DNA of 64,000 nt from Halobacteriales archaeon QS_8_69_26. Its GTDB lineage: Archaea; Halobacteriota; Halobacteria; Halobacteriales; SW-7-71-33. Positions 1 to 9,197 of this stretch are shown here, one piece after another. The notes below the pieces were generated by a model. It was not told the DNA's origin. It made no database searches and saw nothing but the letters and a program-made list of their open reading frames with translations. The translations under genes were made by a program, and so were the position numbers. Numbering within the stretch: position 1 is the first letter of the stretch; the number at the start of each line of letters is the position of its first letter. The stretch is taken from positions 1 through 64,000 of the forward strand of contig PXRX01000040.1 of the NCBI GenBank assembly GCA_003023195.1. The letters are read 5' to 3'.

Positions 1-254
1 GGCCGGGGGAGCGGTGAACGAAGTGAGCCGCGAGCCAGCGAGCGGCCTCGCGCGAGGGGCGAGCATCGCAACCCCCGACCGAAGGGAGGGGTGAGAAGCG
101 CAGACGGCTGGGGAGGATCGAGGCCCGTCTGGGTGGACTGAAAGGGGCCGTCCCGGTCCGGGAAGCACGACGACGCAAGCACCACAGGGAGTGAGTGAAA
201 CGACCGACCGAGGAGCGCAGCGAGTCGCGCGACCGGACCGGGGCGGGGGCTTTC
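1..254 (+). repeat. Dispersed intergenic element, copy A (two modules)
   Basis: This gene-free stretch is a repeat related to three other places in the window. Module 1 (about 1-125) matches the reverse complement of 29755-29905 and 44200-44345, sharing GCCTCGCGCGAGGG-like and GGCTGGGGAGG-like blocks. Module 2 (135-254) starts with GGACTGAAAGGGGC at 135-148 and ends with GGGGGCTTTC at 245-254. Between them 148-161 can pair with 233-246 (14 bp, one G-U). Blocks GACGCAAGCACC and GAGGAGCGCAGCGAG lie in the loop. It may start before the window. No ORF in it looks real, and its function is unknown. Confidence 0.75.
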
Positions 255-322
255 GACCGCGATCCCTCTGTCGCACCCTGCCATCTAGTCCTGGCTCCGG
301 CTGTCCCCGACGATCCACCCCT

Positions 323-973
323 CTACTCCTCGGAAAGCACGCCCCGGTCGACCAGGAGGTCCCGCAACTCGTCCATGCTCTCGACGACGACGTCGCAGGC
401 GGGCTCGACTGCGGGTTTGGGCTCGTAGCCGACCGCCAGGCCGGCCACCTCCAGCATCGGGAGGTCGTTGGCCCCGTCGCCGACGGCGACGGCCCGGTCG
501 AGATCGGTCCCCCACTCCGCACAGAGGTCCGCGAGGGCGTCGTCCTTGGTGCCCTCGATCAGCGGTCCCGTCACGTCGCCGGTGAGTTCCCCGTTGGCGA
601 CGGGCAGGCTGTTGGCGATGATCCGGTCCACGTCGGCGTCGGCGGCGGAAAGCGCCCGGTCGACGCCCCGGTCGAAGCCGCCGGTGAGGATCGCGGTCCG
701 GACGCCGGCGCGGTCCAACGCCCGGAGCAGGTCGCCGGTGCCCGGCCGGAGTTCGACGGCCCCGAAGGCCAGTTCGGCCTCCTCGTCGGGCAGGCCCGAG
801 AGGAGGGCGGTCCGCCGGCGTAGGCTCTCGGCGTACCCGATCTCGTCGTTCATCGCCCGCTCCGTGACTTCCGCGATCCGGTCGGCGACGCCCGCCTCCT
901 CCCCCAGCAACACGGTCATCTCCGAGTCGGAGAGGGTCCCGTCGAAGTCGAACGCGACCAGGTCGTAGCTCAT
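323..973 (-). CDS. serB: Phosphoserine phosphatase SerB (HAD family)
   Basis: Predicted to dephosphorylate O-phosphoserine to serine in the last step of the phosphorylated serine pathway, in the cytoplasm. The 216-residue protein has the HAD nucleophile motif DFDGTLSD at residues 9-16, the motif II stretch ILTGGFDRGVDRAL near the middle and the Mg-binding motif GDGANDLPML around 165. Length fits archaeal SerB. A weak TATA-like TTGATG lies about 29 nt upstream of the ATG, consistent with a leaderless start. It is divergent from the MutS-like gene. Another HAD phosphatase of similar size cannot be excluded, but the motif set is that of SerB. Confidence 0.88.
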   Translation of the reverse strand: MSYDLVAFDFDGTLSDSEMTVLLGEEAGVADRIAEVTERAMNDEIGYAESLRRRTALLSGLPDEEAELAFGAVELRPGTGDLLRALDRAGVRTAILTGGFDRGVDRALSAADADVDRIIANSLPVANGELTGDVTGPLIEGTKDDALADLCAEWGTDLDRAVAVGDGANDLPMLEVAGLAVGYEPKPAVEPACDVVVESMDELRDLLVDRGVLSEE

Positions 974-1102
974 GGGGGCCGGTCGGGCCCGAGGGGCATC
1001 AATCGGGCGGATCGGGCAGGGTTTCGGGTGGCTCGGTCGGTCCGATGTCGGTCCGTGGATCCGACCGGGTGGTCGGTACAGGAACCTCGCCGGATCTCGG
1101 GG

Positions 1103-1110
1103 CTTTTTCT
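1103..1110 (+). promoter_or_regulatory. TATA-like box deciding the MutS-like start
   Basis: The sequence CTTTTTCT is centred 29 nt before the ATG at 1135. This is the distance expected for a leaderless haloarchaeal transcript. It argues against the in-frame upstream start at 1045. Confidence 0.5.
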
Positions 1111-1134
1111 CGATGGGGACCGACCACCCCCCGA

Positions 1135-3114
1135 ATGGAACTGACGGCGATCCCCGGGGTCGGCGAGAAGACCGCCGCGGCGCTGTCCGACCTCGAGGAC
1201 CCCGAGCGGGCCCTCCGGGAGGGGGACGTGGCGGCCCTGGCCCGGGCGCCCGGGGTCTCGGAGGGGCGGGCCGCCCGCATCGCGCGGGCCGCGATCCGCC
1301 GGGAGCACGAGGACCCCGGCGAGGTGCTGGCGACGCCCCGCGCCAGGGAGGTGTATCGCGGGGTCCTCTCGCTGCTCAAGGAGCGGACCGTCACCGACTA
1401 CGCCGCCAGGCGGGTCGAGACCCTCTATCCGAGTGCCGCACGGTCGCGGATCGAGGAGGTCCGGGCGTTCGTCGAGGGGGCGACCGACCGCGACCCGGAC
1501 CCCGCCGTCCTCGACGCGCTGGACGGCGTCGAACCCCTGGAAGCGCCCGGCGAGGTGCGGGTGCGCGACCGGTGTCTCGCGACCGCCGACGCCGAGCGGT
1601 ACGCGGAGGCCCGCGAGGCGCTCCCGGAGTTGCCCGTCGAGGTGGTCGACGACGCCCGCGAACTGGCCGAACTCGCGCGGGGGTACGCCACCGTGGTCGT
1701 CCTCGACGAGGCGTTCGCCGGAGTGGACGTCGACGGCGACGTCCGGGTCCGGCCCGACGCCCTGGAGCGCCCGGACGAGGTGGTCCCGGAGCGGGCGCTC
1801 GCCTTCTTCGCCGCCAACCGCGACCGCCTGCGGGCCGCCGCCCGCGTCGCCCGCGAGAGCGACCTGGATCCCCCCTGCGACCCGGACCGCCTGGAGGGGG
1901 CGCTCTCGCGGCTGTCGACCGACGGCGAGGTGGCCGGCGACGAGGAACTCGACCGGCTCTCGGCCGCGGTGAACGACCTCGACGCCGCCGTCTCGACCGC
2001 CGAGAGCGTCGCCAACGACCGCCTCCGGGAGTCGATCCGCGAGCGGGACGTCACCGTCGAGGGCTCCGATTTGCTGTCGCTGGTCGAGCGCGGGGCCGGG
2101 GTCGACTCCCTGCTCTCCCGCGAACTCGCCGAGGAGTTCGCCGCGGCCGTCGAGGCCGCCCGCGAACAGCTCGTCGACGCGCTCGCCCTGGAGGGGACGG
2201 AGGCCGACCTGGCCCGCCGGGCGTTCCCCGAGGAGCCCACCTTCCCCGTCGAGCACGAGGCCGACGCCGTCGCCCGACTGCGCGAGGAGCTGTCGGCCGC
2301 CCGGGACCGCCGGGCGGCACGGCTCAAGCGCGACCTGGCGGCGGACCTGGCGGACCTCCGGGCGCCGGCCGAGGAACTCGTGCGGGCGGCCCTGGAACTG
2401 GACGTGGAACTCGCGGTCGCCCGGTTCGCCCGGGACTTCGAGTGCACGACGCCGGACCTCGGCGGCGAGGGCTTCGCCATCGAGGGCGGGCGGTGTCTCC
2501 TGCTGGACGTGCCCTTCGAGGACGTGGAGCCCGTCGACTACGAGGTGGCGGGCGTGGCGGTCCTCTCGGGGGTCAACAGCGGCGGCAAGACCTCCACGCT
2601 GGACCTGGTGGCGACCGTGACGATACTGGCCCAGATGGGCCTGCCCGTCCCCGCCGAGTACGCCCGGGTCGAACCGGTCGAGCGCCTGTTCTACCACGCC
2701 AAGACCCAGGGGACGCTGGACGCCGGGGCCTTCGAGTCCACCGTCCGGGAGTTCGCCGACCTCGCCCGGGAGGGCGACGACTCGCTGGTGCTGGTCGACG
2801 AACTCGAATCGATCACCGAACCCGGCGCCAGCGCGACCATCATCGCCGGCATCCTGGAGACGCTCCACGAGACCGGCGGGACCGCCGTGTTCGTCTCCCA
2901 CCTGGCCGGCGAGATACGGGCCGCCTGCGGGTTCGACGTGACCGTCGACGGCATCGAGGCCCAGGGGCTGGCGGACGGCCGGCTGCAGGTCAACCGCTCG
3001 CCGGTCAAGGACCACCTCGCCCGGTCGACCCCGGAACTGATCGTCGAGAAACTCGCCGACGAGCACGGCGACGCCTTCTACGACCGACTGCTGGAGAAGT
3101 TCGACGGGACCTGA
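1135..3114 (+). CDS. MutS-family ATPase with N-terminal HhH domain (MutS2/MutS5-like)
   Basis: A 659-residue DNA-repair or recombination ATPase. The first 60 residues (ELTAIPGVGEKTAAAL, then LARAPGVSEGRAARIA) form a helix-hairpin-helix pair that should bind DNA. The long middle is helical and acidic, like a MutS clamp/core. The C-terminal ATPase has Walker A GVNSGGKTST near residue 478, Walker B LVLVDELES near 551 and the signal VFVSHLAGE near 585. The mismatch-recognition domain I of classical MutS1 is absent, so a MutS2/MutS5-type role in branched DNA or recombination is more likely than mismatch correction. The ATG at 1135 is chosen from the TATA-like box. It stands alone, divergent from serB. 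Confidence 0.85.
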   Translation: MELTAIPGVGEKTAAALSDLEDPERALREGDVAALARAPGVSEGRAARIARAAIRREHEDPGEVLATPRAREVYRGVLSLLKERTVTDYAARRVETLYPSAARSRIEEVRAFVEGATDRDPDPAVLDALDGVEPLEAPGEVRVRDRCLATADAERYAEAREALPELPVEVVDDARELAELARGYATVVVLDEAFAGVDVDGDVRVRPDALERPDEVVPERALAFFAANRDRLRAAARVARESDLDPPCDPDRLEGALSRLSTDGEVAGDEELDRLSAAVNDLDAAVSTAESVANDRLRESIRERDVTVEGSDLLSLVERGAGVDSLLSRELAEEFAAAVEAAREQLVDALALEGTEADLARRAFPEEPTFPVEHEADAVARLREELSAARDRRAARLKRDLAADLADLRAPAEELVRAALELDVELAVARFARDFECTTPDLGGEGFAIEGGRCLLLDVPFEDVEPVDYEVAGVAVLSGVNSGGKTSTLDLVATVTILAQMGLPVPAEYARVEPVERLFYHAKTQGTLDAGAFESTVREFADLAREGDDSLVLVDELESITEPGASATIIAGILETLHETGGTAVFVSHLAGEIRAACGFDVTVDGIEAQGLADGRLQVNRSPVKDHLARSTPELIVEKLADEHGDAFYDRLLEKFDGT

Positions 3115-3644
3115 TCCGGGCGGTAGCGACGGTTCCGTTTCCGAGCGTCGGACGGACGGGCGGACCGCGGAGGGAGTGGGGTGTCCCACGCCCGCCGATC
3201 ACGGGGGATCGATCCCCGGCGGCGTTCCCGCGTTCACGATGTCGCTCCCGTGGCCGTTTCGCGGCAGTCGACAGCGTTCTCGCGCGGTCGATCGTACTCG
3301 AGGGCTCCGTCCGGACGCTCCGACAGGCCGTGGGGGGTCCGGACCGGTGGCACGTCGCGAGCGGCGGTCCTGACCTGTCGGTCCCGCCGGTCGTAGCTCA
3401 TCGGGTGTCCTCCCGTGGCTCGTCGCGTATTTCGTCGAACATTCCCCTGGTCAGTACGACTGGTCCGTTCCGCCAGGGGTTAACCTCTGTTCCGTTACTA
3501 CAGACACTATCCATACTATCCGGTCGATGGGGGCACCGGATTTCGGGGATCGATCACCTGGAGTCGGCGTGATCCGGCCGCCGGGACCCGCCCACGACGG
3601 CACGCCCGGAAAGAGTCTTGTGTGGCCCGCACCTCGCTCCGGCG
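3115..3644. other. 530-bp intergenic region with a possible coupled sORF pair
   Basis: No clear gene lies here. On the minus strand a 14-codon ORF (3442 to 3398) ends in an ATGA overlap with a 55-codon ORF (3401 to 3234, MSYDRRDRQVR...). The second start has a GGGAGG sequence 7 nt upstream, resembling a Shine-Dalgarno site. A 7-bp inverted repeat CCCCTGG/CCAGGGG spans 3444-3450 and 3473-3479, just upstream of the first ORF. Neither peptide resembles a family I know. Confidence 0.3.
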
Positions 3645-4655
3645 ATGTCGGACACCGGTCACGGGAATCGTCCCGGTCCGCCGGAGGACCCTGCTGATAC
3701 GCCGGACCTCGTCTCGGTCGGCGGCGCGATGGTCGACCGCTACTACCGGCTGACGAACCTCCCGGAACCCGACGGCGGGTCGTTCGCCCGGGAGTCCTGG
3801 CACTCGTTCGGGGGGGCCGCGGCCAACGTCGCCTGCGCGGCGAGTCGCCTGGGCCGCGAGTCGGGGATGGTCACCCGCCTGGGCACCGACGAGGAGGGCG
3901 GCCACGAGTGGGCCGACGCCGTCGAGACCGACCTCCGGGACCGGGACGTCGACACCGCGCGGGTCCGGCGCGGCCCCGAGACCGGCACCTACAGCATGAT
4001 CCTCGCCGGGCCCGGCGGCGGGCGGATGGTGGTCACCGGCGGCGACAGCGTCCAGTCGCTGCGCCTCCGGGCGGGGGACTGGCCGTACCTCCGCGGGGCC
4101 GGCGTCGTCGCCACCAACGCCTACGCGCCGGACCCCGTCGTCGCGGACCTGGTGGCGGCCCGGCGGGACGGTCGGATCCGGGCGCTCGCCTTCGACCTCT
4201 CGGGTCCGATCCCCGAACTCCGGGGTCGGGGGACCGAACCGGACACCGTCGACGACGCCGTCGCCGCCGACCTGGTGGTGGTCGGCGAGGTGGCCCTGCG
4301 GTCGTACTGCGAGCACCACGGGGTCGACCCCACCGCCACGGGGGCGGTCGACCACCTCCGGGCGGCGGGCGTCCGGCGGGCCGCCCTCACCCGCGGCGAG
4401 GAGGGAGCGACGCTCGTGACCCCGGACGAAACCGTCGAGGTCCGTGCCTTCGACGTCGACGTGGTGGACGAAACCGGCGCCGGCGACGCCTTCTTCGCCG
4501 GACTGATCGACGCCTGGGTACTCGAAGGCCGGGACCCGACCGACGCCGGCGCGTTCGCCGCCGCCGTCGCCGCCCTGAACTGCACCGGCGAGGGTGCCCG
4601 CGGGGCACTCCCGAGCCGCGAGGCCGCGCGGGAACTGGTCCGCGAGCGATCCTGA
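3645..4655 (+). CDS. PfkB/ribokinase-family carbohydrate kinase
   Basis: A cytoplasmic sugar or nucleoside kinase of 336 residues. The N-terminal PfkB signature region VSVGGAMVDRYYRL is followed by the FGGAAANVACAASRLG glycine-rich substrate motif. The second signature DETGAGDAFFAGL lies near residues 272-284 and contains the catalytic Asp of GAGD. The substrate cannot be read from the sequence. The ATG at 3645 is preferred over a TTG at 3618 because an AGAGTCTT TATA-like stretch lies about 29 nt upstream of it. The gene is monocistronic and converges with the large NTPase gene downstream. Confidence 0.85.
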   Translation: MSDTGHGNRPGPPEDPADTPDLVSVGGAMVDRYYRLTNLPEPDGGSFARESWHSFGGAAANVACAASRLGRESGMVTRLGTDEEGGHEWADAVETDLRDRDVDTARVRRGPETGTYSMILAGPGGGRMVVTGGDSVQSLRLRAGDWPYLRGAGVVATNAYAPDPVVADLVAARRDGRIRALAFDLSGPIPELRGRGTEPDTVDDAVAADLVVVGEVALRSYCEHHGVDPTATGAVDHLRAAGVRRAALTRGEEGATLVTPDETVEVRAFDVDVVDETGAGDAFFAGLIDAWVLEGRDPTDAGAFAAAVAALNCTGEGARGALPSREAARELVRERS

Positions 4656-4737
4656 CGCACGTTCGTGGTCCGCGAGCGATCCCGAGGGCGTGATCACGCG
4701 CGAGGCCCCTTCGGTATGATCGCGCCGGTCGACGCTC

Positions 4738-4757
4738 TTACAGTAAGGTTACAGTAA
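4738..4757. promoter_or_regulatory. Double TTACAGTAA motif, copy 1
   Basis: Two direct copies of TTACAGTAA (4738-4746 and 4749-4757), exactly 11 bp apart, sit between the convergent kinase and NTPase genes. The same arrangement recurs at 29299 and 58517. One helical turn between copies suggests a protein binding site on one DNA face. The position between two gene ends does not fit an ordinary operator. Confidence 0.45.
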
Positions 4758-4832
4758 GACGCCGGCCGTGCCGGGCGCGGACGCCATCACCGGGAACCGC
4801 CGGTGGGCCACGGGGATCGCTCCGGAACGACG

Positions 4833-7800
4833 TCAGTCGTCGTCGATCGCCTCGCGGTTGCGGTCGATCCACTCGCGGTGGCGGTCGGCGACCGGATCCG
4901 GCGCGTCGTCGAACACTTCCTCGGCCCGCCGGAGCCACTCCCCGACCGCCCCGTCGTCGCCCCCCTCCCGGCAGGTCTCGACGAGGTGCCGGAGGGTCGC
5001 CAGGGCGTCCCCCGGAGCGCCGACCGCTTCGAAGGTTTCGATGGCGTCCCGCCAGTGCTCGCGGGCGGCGACGGGGGCGGCCGTCGCGGCGGCGATCCGA
5101 CCCCGGACCGTACGGGTCCGTCCCAGCCAGTGGTCCGCCCCCCGCGTCTCGAACGCCGCCTCGGCCCGGTCCGTGGTCTCGCGGGCCGCCTCGACGTCGC
5201 CCGCCGCGAGCGCCACCCGCGCACGTTCGAGTCGGACGGTGGCGGCGCCCATCTCGTCCACCGAACCGTCGTCCGCGCCGGGGGCGTCGTCGAGGTACTC
5301 CCGGGCTCGGTCGGTCGCCCCCGTTCGGCGCGCGACGGCCGCGAGCCCCCGAAGGGCGTCGGCCACGGTCCCGCCGTCGCCCAGGCCTCGCGCGATCTCG
5401 AGCCCCTCCTCGTAGTGCTCGCGGGCCCGGTCGGGGTCGCCGCGTCGCCGGGCGAGCGTCCCGAGGGCGACCAGCGCGGCGGCCTCGACCCCCGCCTCGT
5501 CGTTCTCCCGGGCGATCTCGAGCGCCGTCTCGTGGCGCTCTCGGGCCCGGTCGTCCGCCCCCTGGCGGCGGTCGACCCTGCCGAGGTGGTTCAGCGACCG
5601 GCCCTCGCCCTCGGCGTTGCCCAGGTCGCGTGCAATCTCCAGCACCGCCTCGTGGTGCTCGCGGGCCCGGTCGTACTCGCCACACCGCCGGGCGATCTTC
5701 GCGAGGTTGCCGGCGCAGAACGACTCCTTCCACGGGTCGTCCAATTCCCGGAAAACTTCCCTGGCCCGTTCGTAGTACTCGCGGGCCCGCTCATAGTTCC
5801 CGAGTTTCTCGTAACTCATCCCCATGTTGTTGAGGGTCCGCCCCACGCCGTCGCGGTCGCCGATCTCCCGGGAGATCTCGAGGGCTCGCTCGTCGTACTC
5901 CAGCGCCCGCTCGTGGTCGCCCCGCTCCTGGGCGACCATCGAGAGGTTGCCGAGACAGACGGCCTCGCCACGGCGGTCGCCCGTGGCGCGCATGACCTCG
6001 AGGGCCGCCCGGAAGTGTTCGTCCGCCTCCTCGTACTCGCCCTGCCGCTGGGCGGCCACGCCCAGGTTGACGAGGTAGTTCGACTCGCTCGCGCGGTCGC
6101 TCCGCTCGCGTGCGGTCGCTACCGCCGCCTCGTGGTGTTCGCGGGCACGCTCGTAGTCGCCCTCGTTCCATGCGAGTCGTCCCAGCGAGTTCCTGTGGGA
6201 GGCGATCGCCGACCTGTCACCGAGTTCTTGGGCGATCCCGAGCGCCTCCTCGAGCAGTTCGCGCGCCCGGTCGAGGTCCCCGCCGTCCCTCGCGAGGGTC
6301 CCGAGACGGCCGATCGCCTCGGCCTCCAGGTCGCGGGCGCCGAGGCTGGCGGCCAGGTCCCGCTGGCGGCGGGCTGCCTTCCGCGCCGCGTCCGTGTCGC
6401 CCGTCTTCTTGTGGACGGTGGCCCGAAGGCCGAGGAGGCGACACGCCGTCCGCGACTCGGCGGGAGCCGACTCCAGGCCGCGCTCGACCGCCTCCCGGAC
6501 GTCGTCGTACCGGCCGGCGCCGAGGAGCATCCGGGCGTGCCACACCGTCCGCTCGTTCGCGACCCCGGTGGAGCACGCGTCGGGCAGGCCCACGCTGTCG
6601 CGTCCCCCGTCGCCGAACAGGGGCGCGAGCTTCGGCCGCTCGCGCCCGAGGGCGTACACCGCCTCGACCGTCCCGTCGGCCCACCGTCCGGGGTCGTCGG
6701 CGACCGCGGCGAGGGTCCGTCCGCTCCCGCCGTGGTCCCGGATCCGCTCCCGCCGGTCGGGGTCGTCGGCCAGCGCCAGCAGTGCGGTGACGCAGTCGCC
6801 GAACCGCCGGGGCCCGGCCGCCTCGCCCTCGGCGTCGAGGAGGTGGTCGAGGAAGGCCACGGACCACGCCTCGTGGACCGTCCGGTAGGACCCGTCCTCG
6901 CGGGGAAACAGGACCCGGCCCTCCAGGCGCTCGACCGCCGCGTCGACGGCGTCGAACTCCCCTGGATCGGCGACTGCGTACAGGAGGCCGGGGTCGACCT
7001 CGATTCCCGCCGCGTTCACCGCGTTCGCCAGCACGCAGGCGTCGAGTGCCAGGTCGTCGTCCGCGAGGTCCTCGTGGACGGCCGCGACCGCGTCCTCCAG
7101 GGACGTTCGTTCCTCGGCCAGCGGGTCGGCGTAGATCGCGAGTCGGTGGAGTAACAGCAACACCTCGTCGGGAACGGTGGCGTCGCCGGCCGTCTCGGCC
7201 CGGACCTCCTCGCGGAGTCGCTCGACTGGGACCCCGACCGTCTCGTCGACGGTTCGCTCGAAGTGCTCGACTAGGCGCTCGGCGTCCCCCTCGGCCAGCG
7301 ACGGCACGTGGACGACCGCCGGGTCGGACGGATCCCCGGGATCGCCCGGCGGGTTCCACCACTCCCCCTCGCGGGCGTCCAGCAGGAAGCTGACGTCCTC
7401 GCGGTCGCCCAGGCGGTCGATGGCCTCGAAGACGGCGTCGGCGTCGGGCCTGACGGCGTCCTCGACGACCACCAGCACGTGCCCGTCGGCGGTGTCGACG
7501 GTCACGACCAGGTCCTCGACCGACCGGAACGGCCGGCCGCGGTCCCCCTCGCGGTAGAGGACTATCCCCCGGTCGGCGTCGTACCACTCGCAGGCGACCC
7601 GCTTGCAGACCGTGCTCTTGCCCGATCCCGGCGGCCCGACCACCACGCAGTCGGTCCCCGCGGCCAGGTTCGTCGCGAGCGCCGCCGCCATCGTCCGGGA
7701 TCTGTCGGGGTCGGCGACGTCCGTCCGGGCTCCGTCCGGGTCGTCCTCCTCGCCGGCGTCCGCTTCCTCGGCATCTCCGTGCGCTTCGTCGGCGTCCCCG

Positions 7801-8873
7801 TCCGATCCGCCGGCGTCGCCGCTCTCGCTCCCGGCGTCCAGCGTCCGCTCGACGGCGTAGCCGGTGTGGACCTCGGGGATGGAGAGGCCCGCCCGCCAGG
7901 CGGTCGTGGGATCGGCCACCGGCTCCTCCCGGAAGTAGTCGGTCCCGAGTCGGACGAACCCCTCCCGCTCCAGGGCGACGGAGACGGACCGGCCCACGGC
8001 CGCCCGGGCGAGGCCGCCGTCGGGGTCGGCCACCCGCGTCCCCCCGTCGGGGTCGGGGACCAGCGACTCCGTCCGCTCCTCGGCGGCGGCCCGCCAGTCG
8101 TCGTACCGGCCCTCGGCCCACCGGACGGCCGACGCCGCGTCGTTCGCGAGGACGCCGTGGACGCCGCCGCTATCGGCGAACGCGACCACGTGGACGGTCG
8201 GGTCGGCGTCGTCGCCGTCGAGGAGGACCAGCGCGAACGGCGGGACGTCCCCGACCAGCAGGTCGAACCCGTCGCTCTCGGCCATCGCGGCCATCCGCCG
8301 GGGGAACTCGGTCCGGAGCGCCCGGAACAGCTCCGGGGAGACGACCAGTTCGGCCGGTCGTCCCCCCGTGACCACGTGTTCGTACAGCAGTCGGACGTGC
8401 CGGGGGTCGTCCAGCACCGGGAGGACCGCCCGGTACCGCTCCGCGGCCGCCAGGGCGTCGTGGAACCGCTCCAGGGGACGGTGTGGCACCGGCTCGCTCG
8501 CCAGGAGTACCTCGCCCCCCGCGACGGCCGCCACGTCGAGGGGCGCGTCGACCGGGAGCGGGTCGAGGACCGCATCGGCGGCGGCCAGTTCGTCGAGTTC
8601 CGTCCGGAACGTCTCCAGGCGTTCGAGCGCGAGGCGGCCGGCGACGGTCGCGACGAACCCCGCGTCGCTCCGTTCGACGAACCCGACCGCCTCCAGGTCG
8701 TTCACCGCCCGGTTGATCGTCGACCGGGACTGGTCGAGTTCCCCGACGAGGTCCCGCTTGTACGCCGGCCCCTCGCGGAGCCGCCGGAGAACGCCGGTCC
8801 GCTTGGTGAGGACGTCCAGCCGTCGGGATCCCCCGGCGTCGTCCACCGGACCGTCGCGAGGGTGGTCCGCCAT
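4833..8873 (-). CDS. Winged-helix / FilR1-like / STAND-type P-loop NTPase / TPR fusion protein
   Basis: A 1346-residue multidomain protein. Residues about 15-80 form a winged helix (RRLREGPAYKRDLVGELDQS, then RAVNDLEAVGFVE). Residues 85-270 resemble the FilR1/DUF1724 ligand domain of haloarchaeal regulators, ending GVLANDAASAVRWAE. A low-complexity acidic linker follows. The NTPase has Walker A GPPGSGKST near 410, Walker B VLVVVEDA near 467 and FLLDAREG near 497. About eight 40-residue TPRs (for example LNNMGMSYEKLGNYERAREYY) run from about 830 to 1190, with more helical repeats to the end. The layout resembles STAND signal-transduction ATPases such as MalT, with the DNA-binding domain at the N-terminus. 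The start at 8873 is preferred over 8885 because of the TATA-like CTTAATT at 8900-8906. The ligand and targets are unknown. Confidence 0.8.
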   Translation of the reverse strand: MADHPRDGPVDDAGGSRRLDVLTKRTGVLRRLREGPAYKRDLVGELDQSRSTINRAVNDLEAVGFVERSDAGFVATVAGRLALERLETFRTELDELAAADAVLDPLPVDAPLDVAAVAGGEVLLASEPVPHRPLERFHDALAAAERYRAVLPVLDDPRHVRLLYEHVVTGGRPAELVVSPELFRALRTEFPRRMAAMAESDGFDLLVGDVPPFALVLLDGDDADPTVHVVAFADSGGVHGVLANDAASAVRWAEGRYDDWRAAAEERTESLVPDPDGGTRVADPDGGLARAAVGRSVSVALEREGFVRLGTDYFREEPVADPTTAWRAGLSIPEVHTGYAVERTLDAGSESGDAGGSDGDADEAHGDAEEADAGEEDDPDGARTDVADPDRSRTMAAALATNLAAGTDCVVVGPPGSGKSTVCKRVACEWYDADRGIVLYREGDRGRPFRSVEDLVVTVDTADGHVLVVVEDAVRPDADAVFEAIDRLGDREDVSFLLDAREGEWWNPPGDPGDPSDPAVVHVPSLAEGDAERLVEHFERTVDETVGVPVERLREEVRAETAGDATVPDEVLLLLHRLAIYADPLAEERTSLEDAVAAVHEDLADDDLALDACVLANAVNAAGIEVDPGLLYAVADPGEFDAVDAAVERLEGRVLFPREDGSYRTVHEAWSVAFLDHLLDAEGEAAGPRRFGDCVTALLALADDPDRRERIRDHGGSGRTLAAVADDPGRWADGTVEAVYALGRERPKLAPLFGDGGRDSVGLPDACSTGVANERTVWHARMLLGAGRYDDVREAVERGLESAPAESRTACRLLGLRATVHKKTGDTDAARKAARRQRDLAASLGARDLEAEAIGRLGTLARDGGDLDRARELLEEALGIAQELGDRSAIASHRNSLGRLAWNEGDYERAREHHEAAVATARERSDRASESNYLVNLGVAAQRQGEYEEADEHFRAALEVMRATGDRRGEAVCLGNLSMVAQERGDHERALEYDERALEISREIGDRDGVGRTLNNMGMSYEKLGNYERAREYYERAREVFRELDDPWKESFCAGNLAKIARRCGEYDRAREHHEAVLEIARDLGNAEGEGRSLNHLGRVDRRQGADDRARERHETALEIARENDEAGVEAAALVALGTLARRRGDPDRAREHYEEGLEIARGLGDGGTVADALRGLAAVARRTGATDRAREYLDDAPGADDGSVDEMGAATVRLERARVALAAGDVEAARETTDRAEAAFETRGADHWLGRTRTVRGRIAAATAAPVAAREHWRDAIETFEAVGAPGDALATLRHLVETCREGGDDGAVGEWLRRAEEVFDDAPDPVADRHREWIDRNREAIDDD

Positions 8874-8886
8874 TGATACTCCCATT

Positions 8887-8908
8887 GACGGGAACCCGTC
8901 TTAATTGT
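8887..8908 (-). promoter_or_regulatory. Promoter with 14-bp palindrome for the NTPase-TPR gene
   Basis: A perfect palindrome GACGGGAACCCGTC (8887-8900) abuts a TATA-like TTAATTG on its upstream side and ends 14 bp before the ATG at 8873. This is where a repressor would block transcription start. Because the gene product has its own winged helix, autoregulation is a reasonable inference. The rest of the gap up to 9197 holds only the leader of the next gene. Confidence 0.45.
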
Positions 8909-9197
8909 TGGAGGCCGGTTCGGCCCCGGTCGTGCCAGTACCGGGGCGCCGGAGCGGGGGTTCCGACCGACGACCGCCGGTCCGCGAACGGGTCGGCCCC
9001 GGCGTGTCACTCGGTGACCGACTGTTTCAGCCGGTGGCATATTGACCCACGGGCTGGATCCCGGATCCGTGGATCCGGCGCCGGGACCGCCCGCCGGCGG
9101 GCGACGCCGACCGGATCCACGCTGGGGCGTTCCGATCCGGGGGGCCAGGGACACCCGGAACGTCCCCTCGCAGGGGCCTCCCGGGAGGAGAACTCCA

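Noticed and set aside
970-3189. A 739-codon minus-strand frame opposite the MutS-like gene
   Set aside because: The other strand has HhH, Walker A and Walker B motifs in order. The mirror frame has none and is a composition artefact.
4803-7154. A long plus-strand frame opposite the NTPase-TPR gene
   Set aside because: It is the shadow of the TPR repeats and shows no domain of its own.
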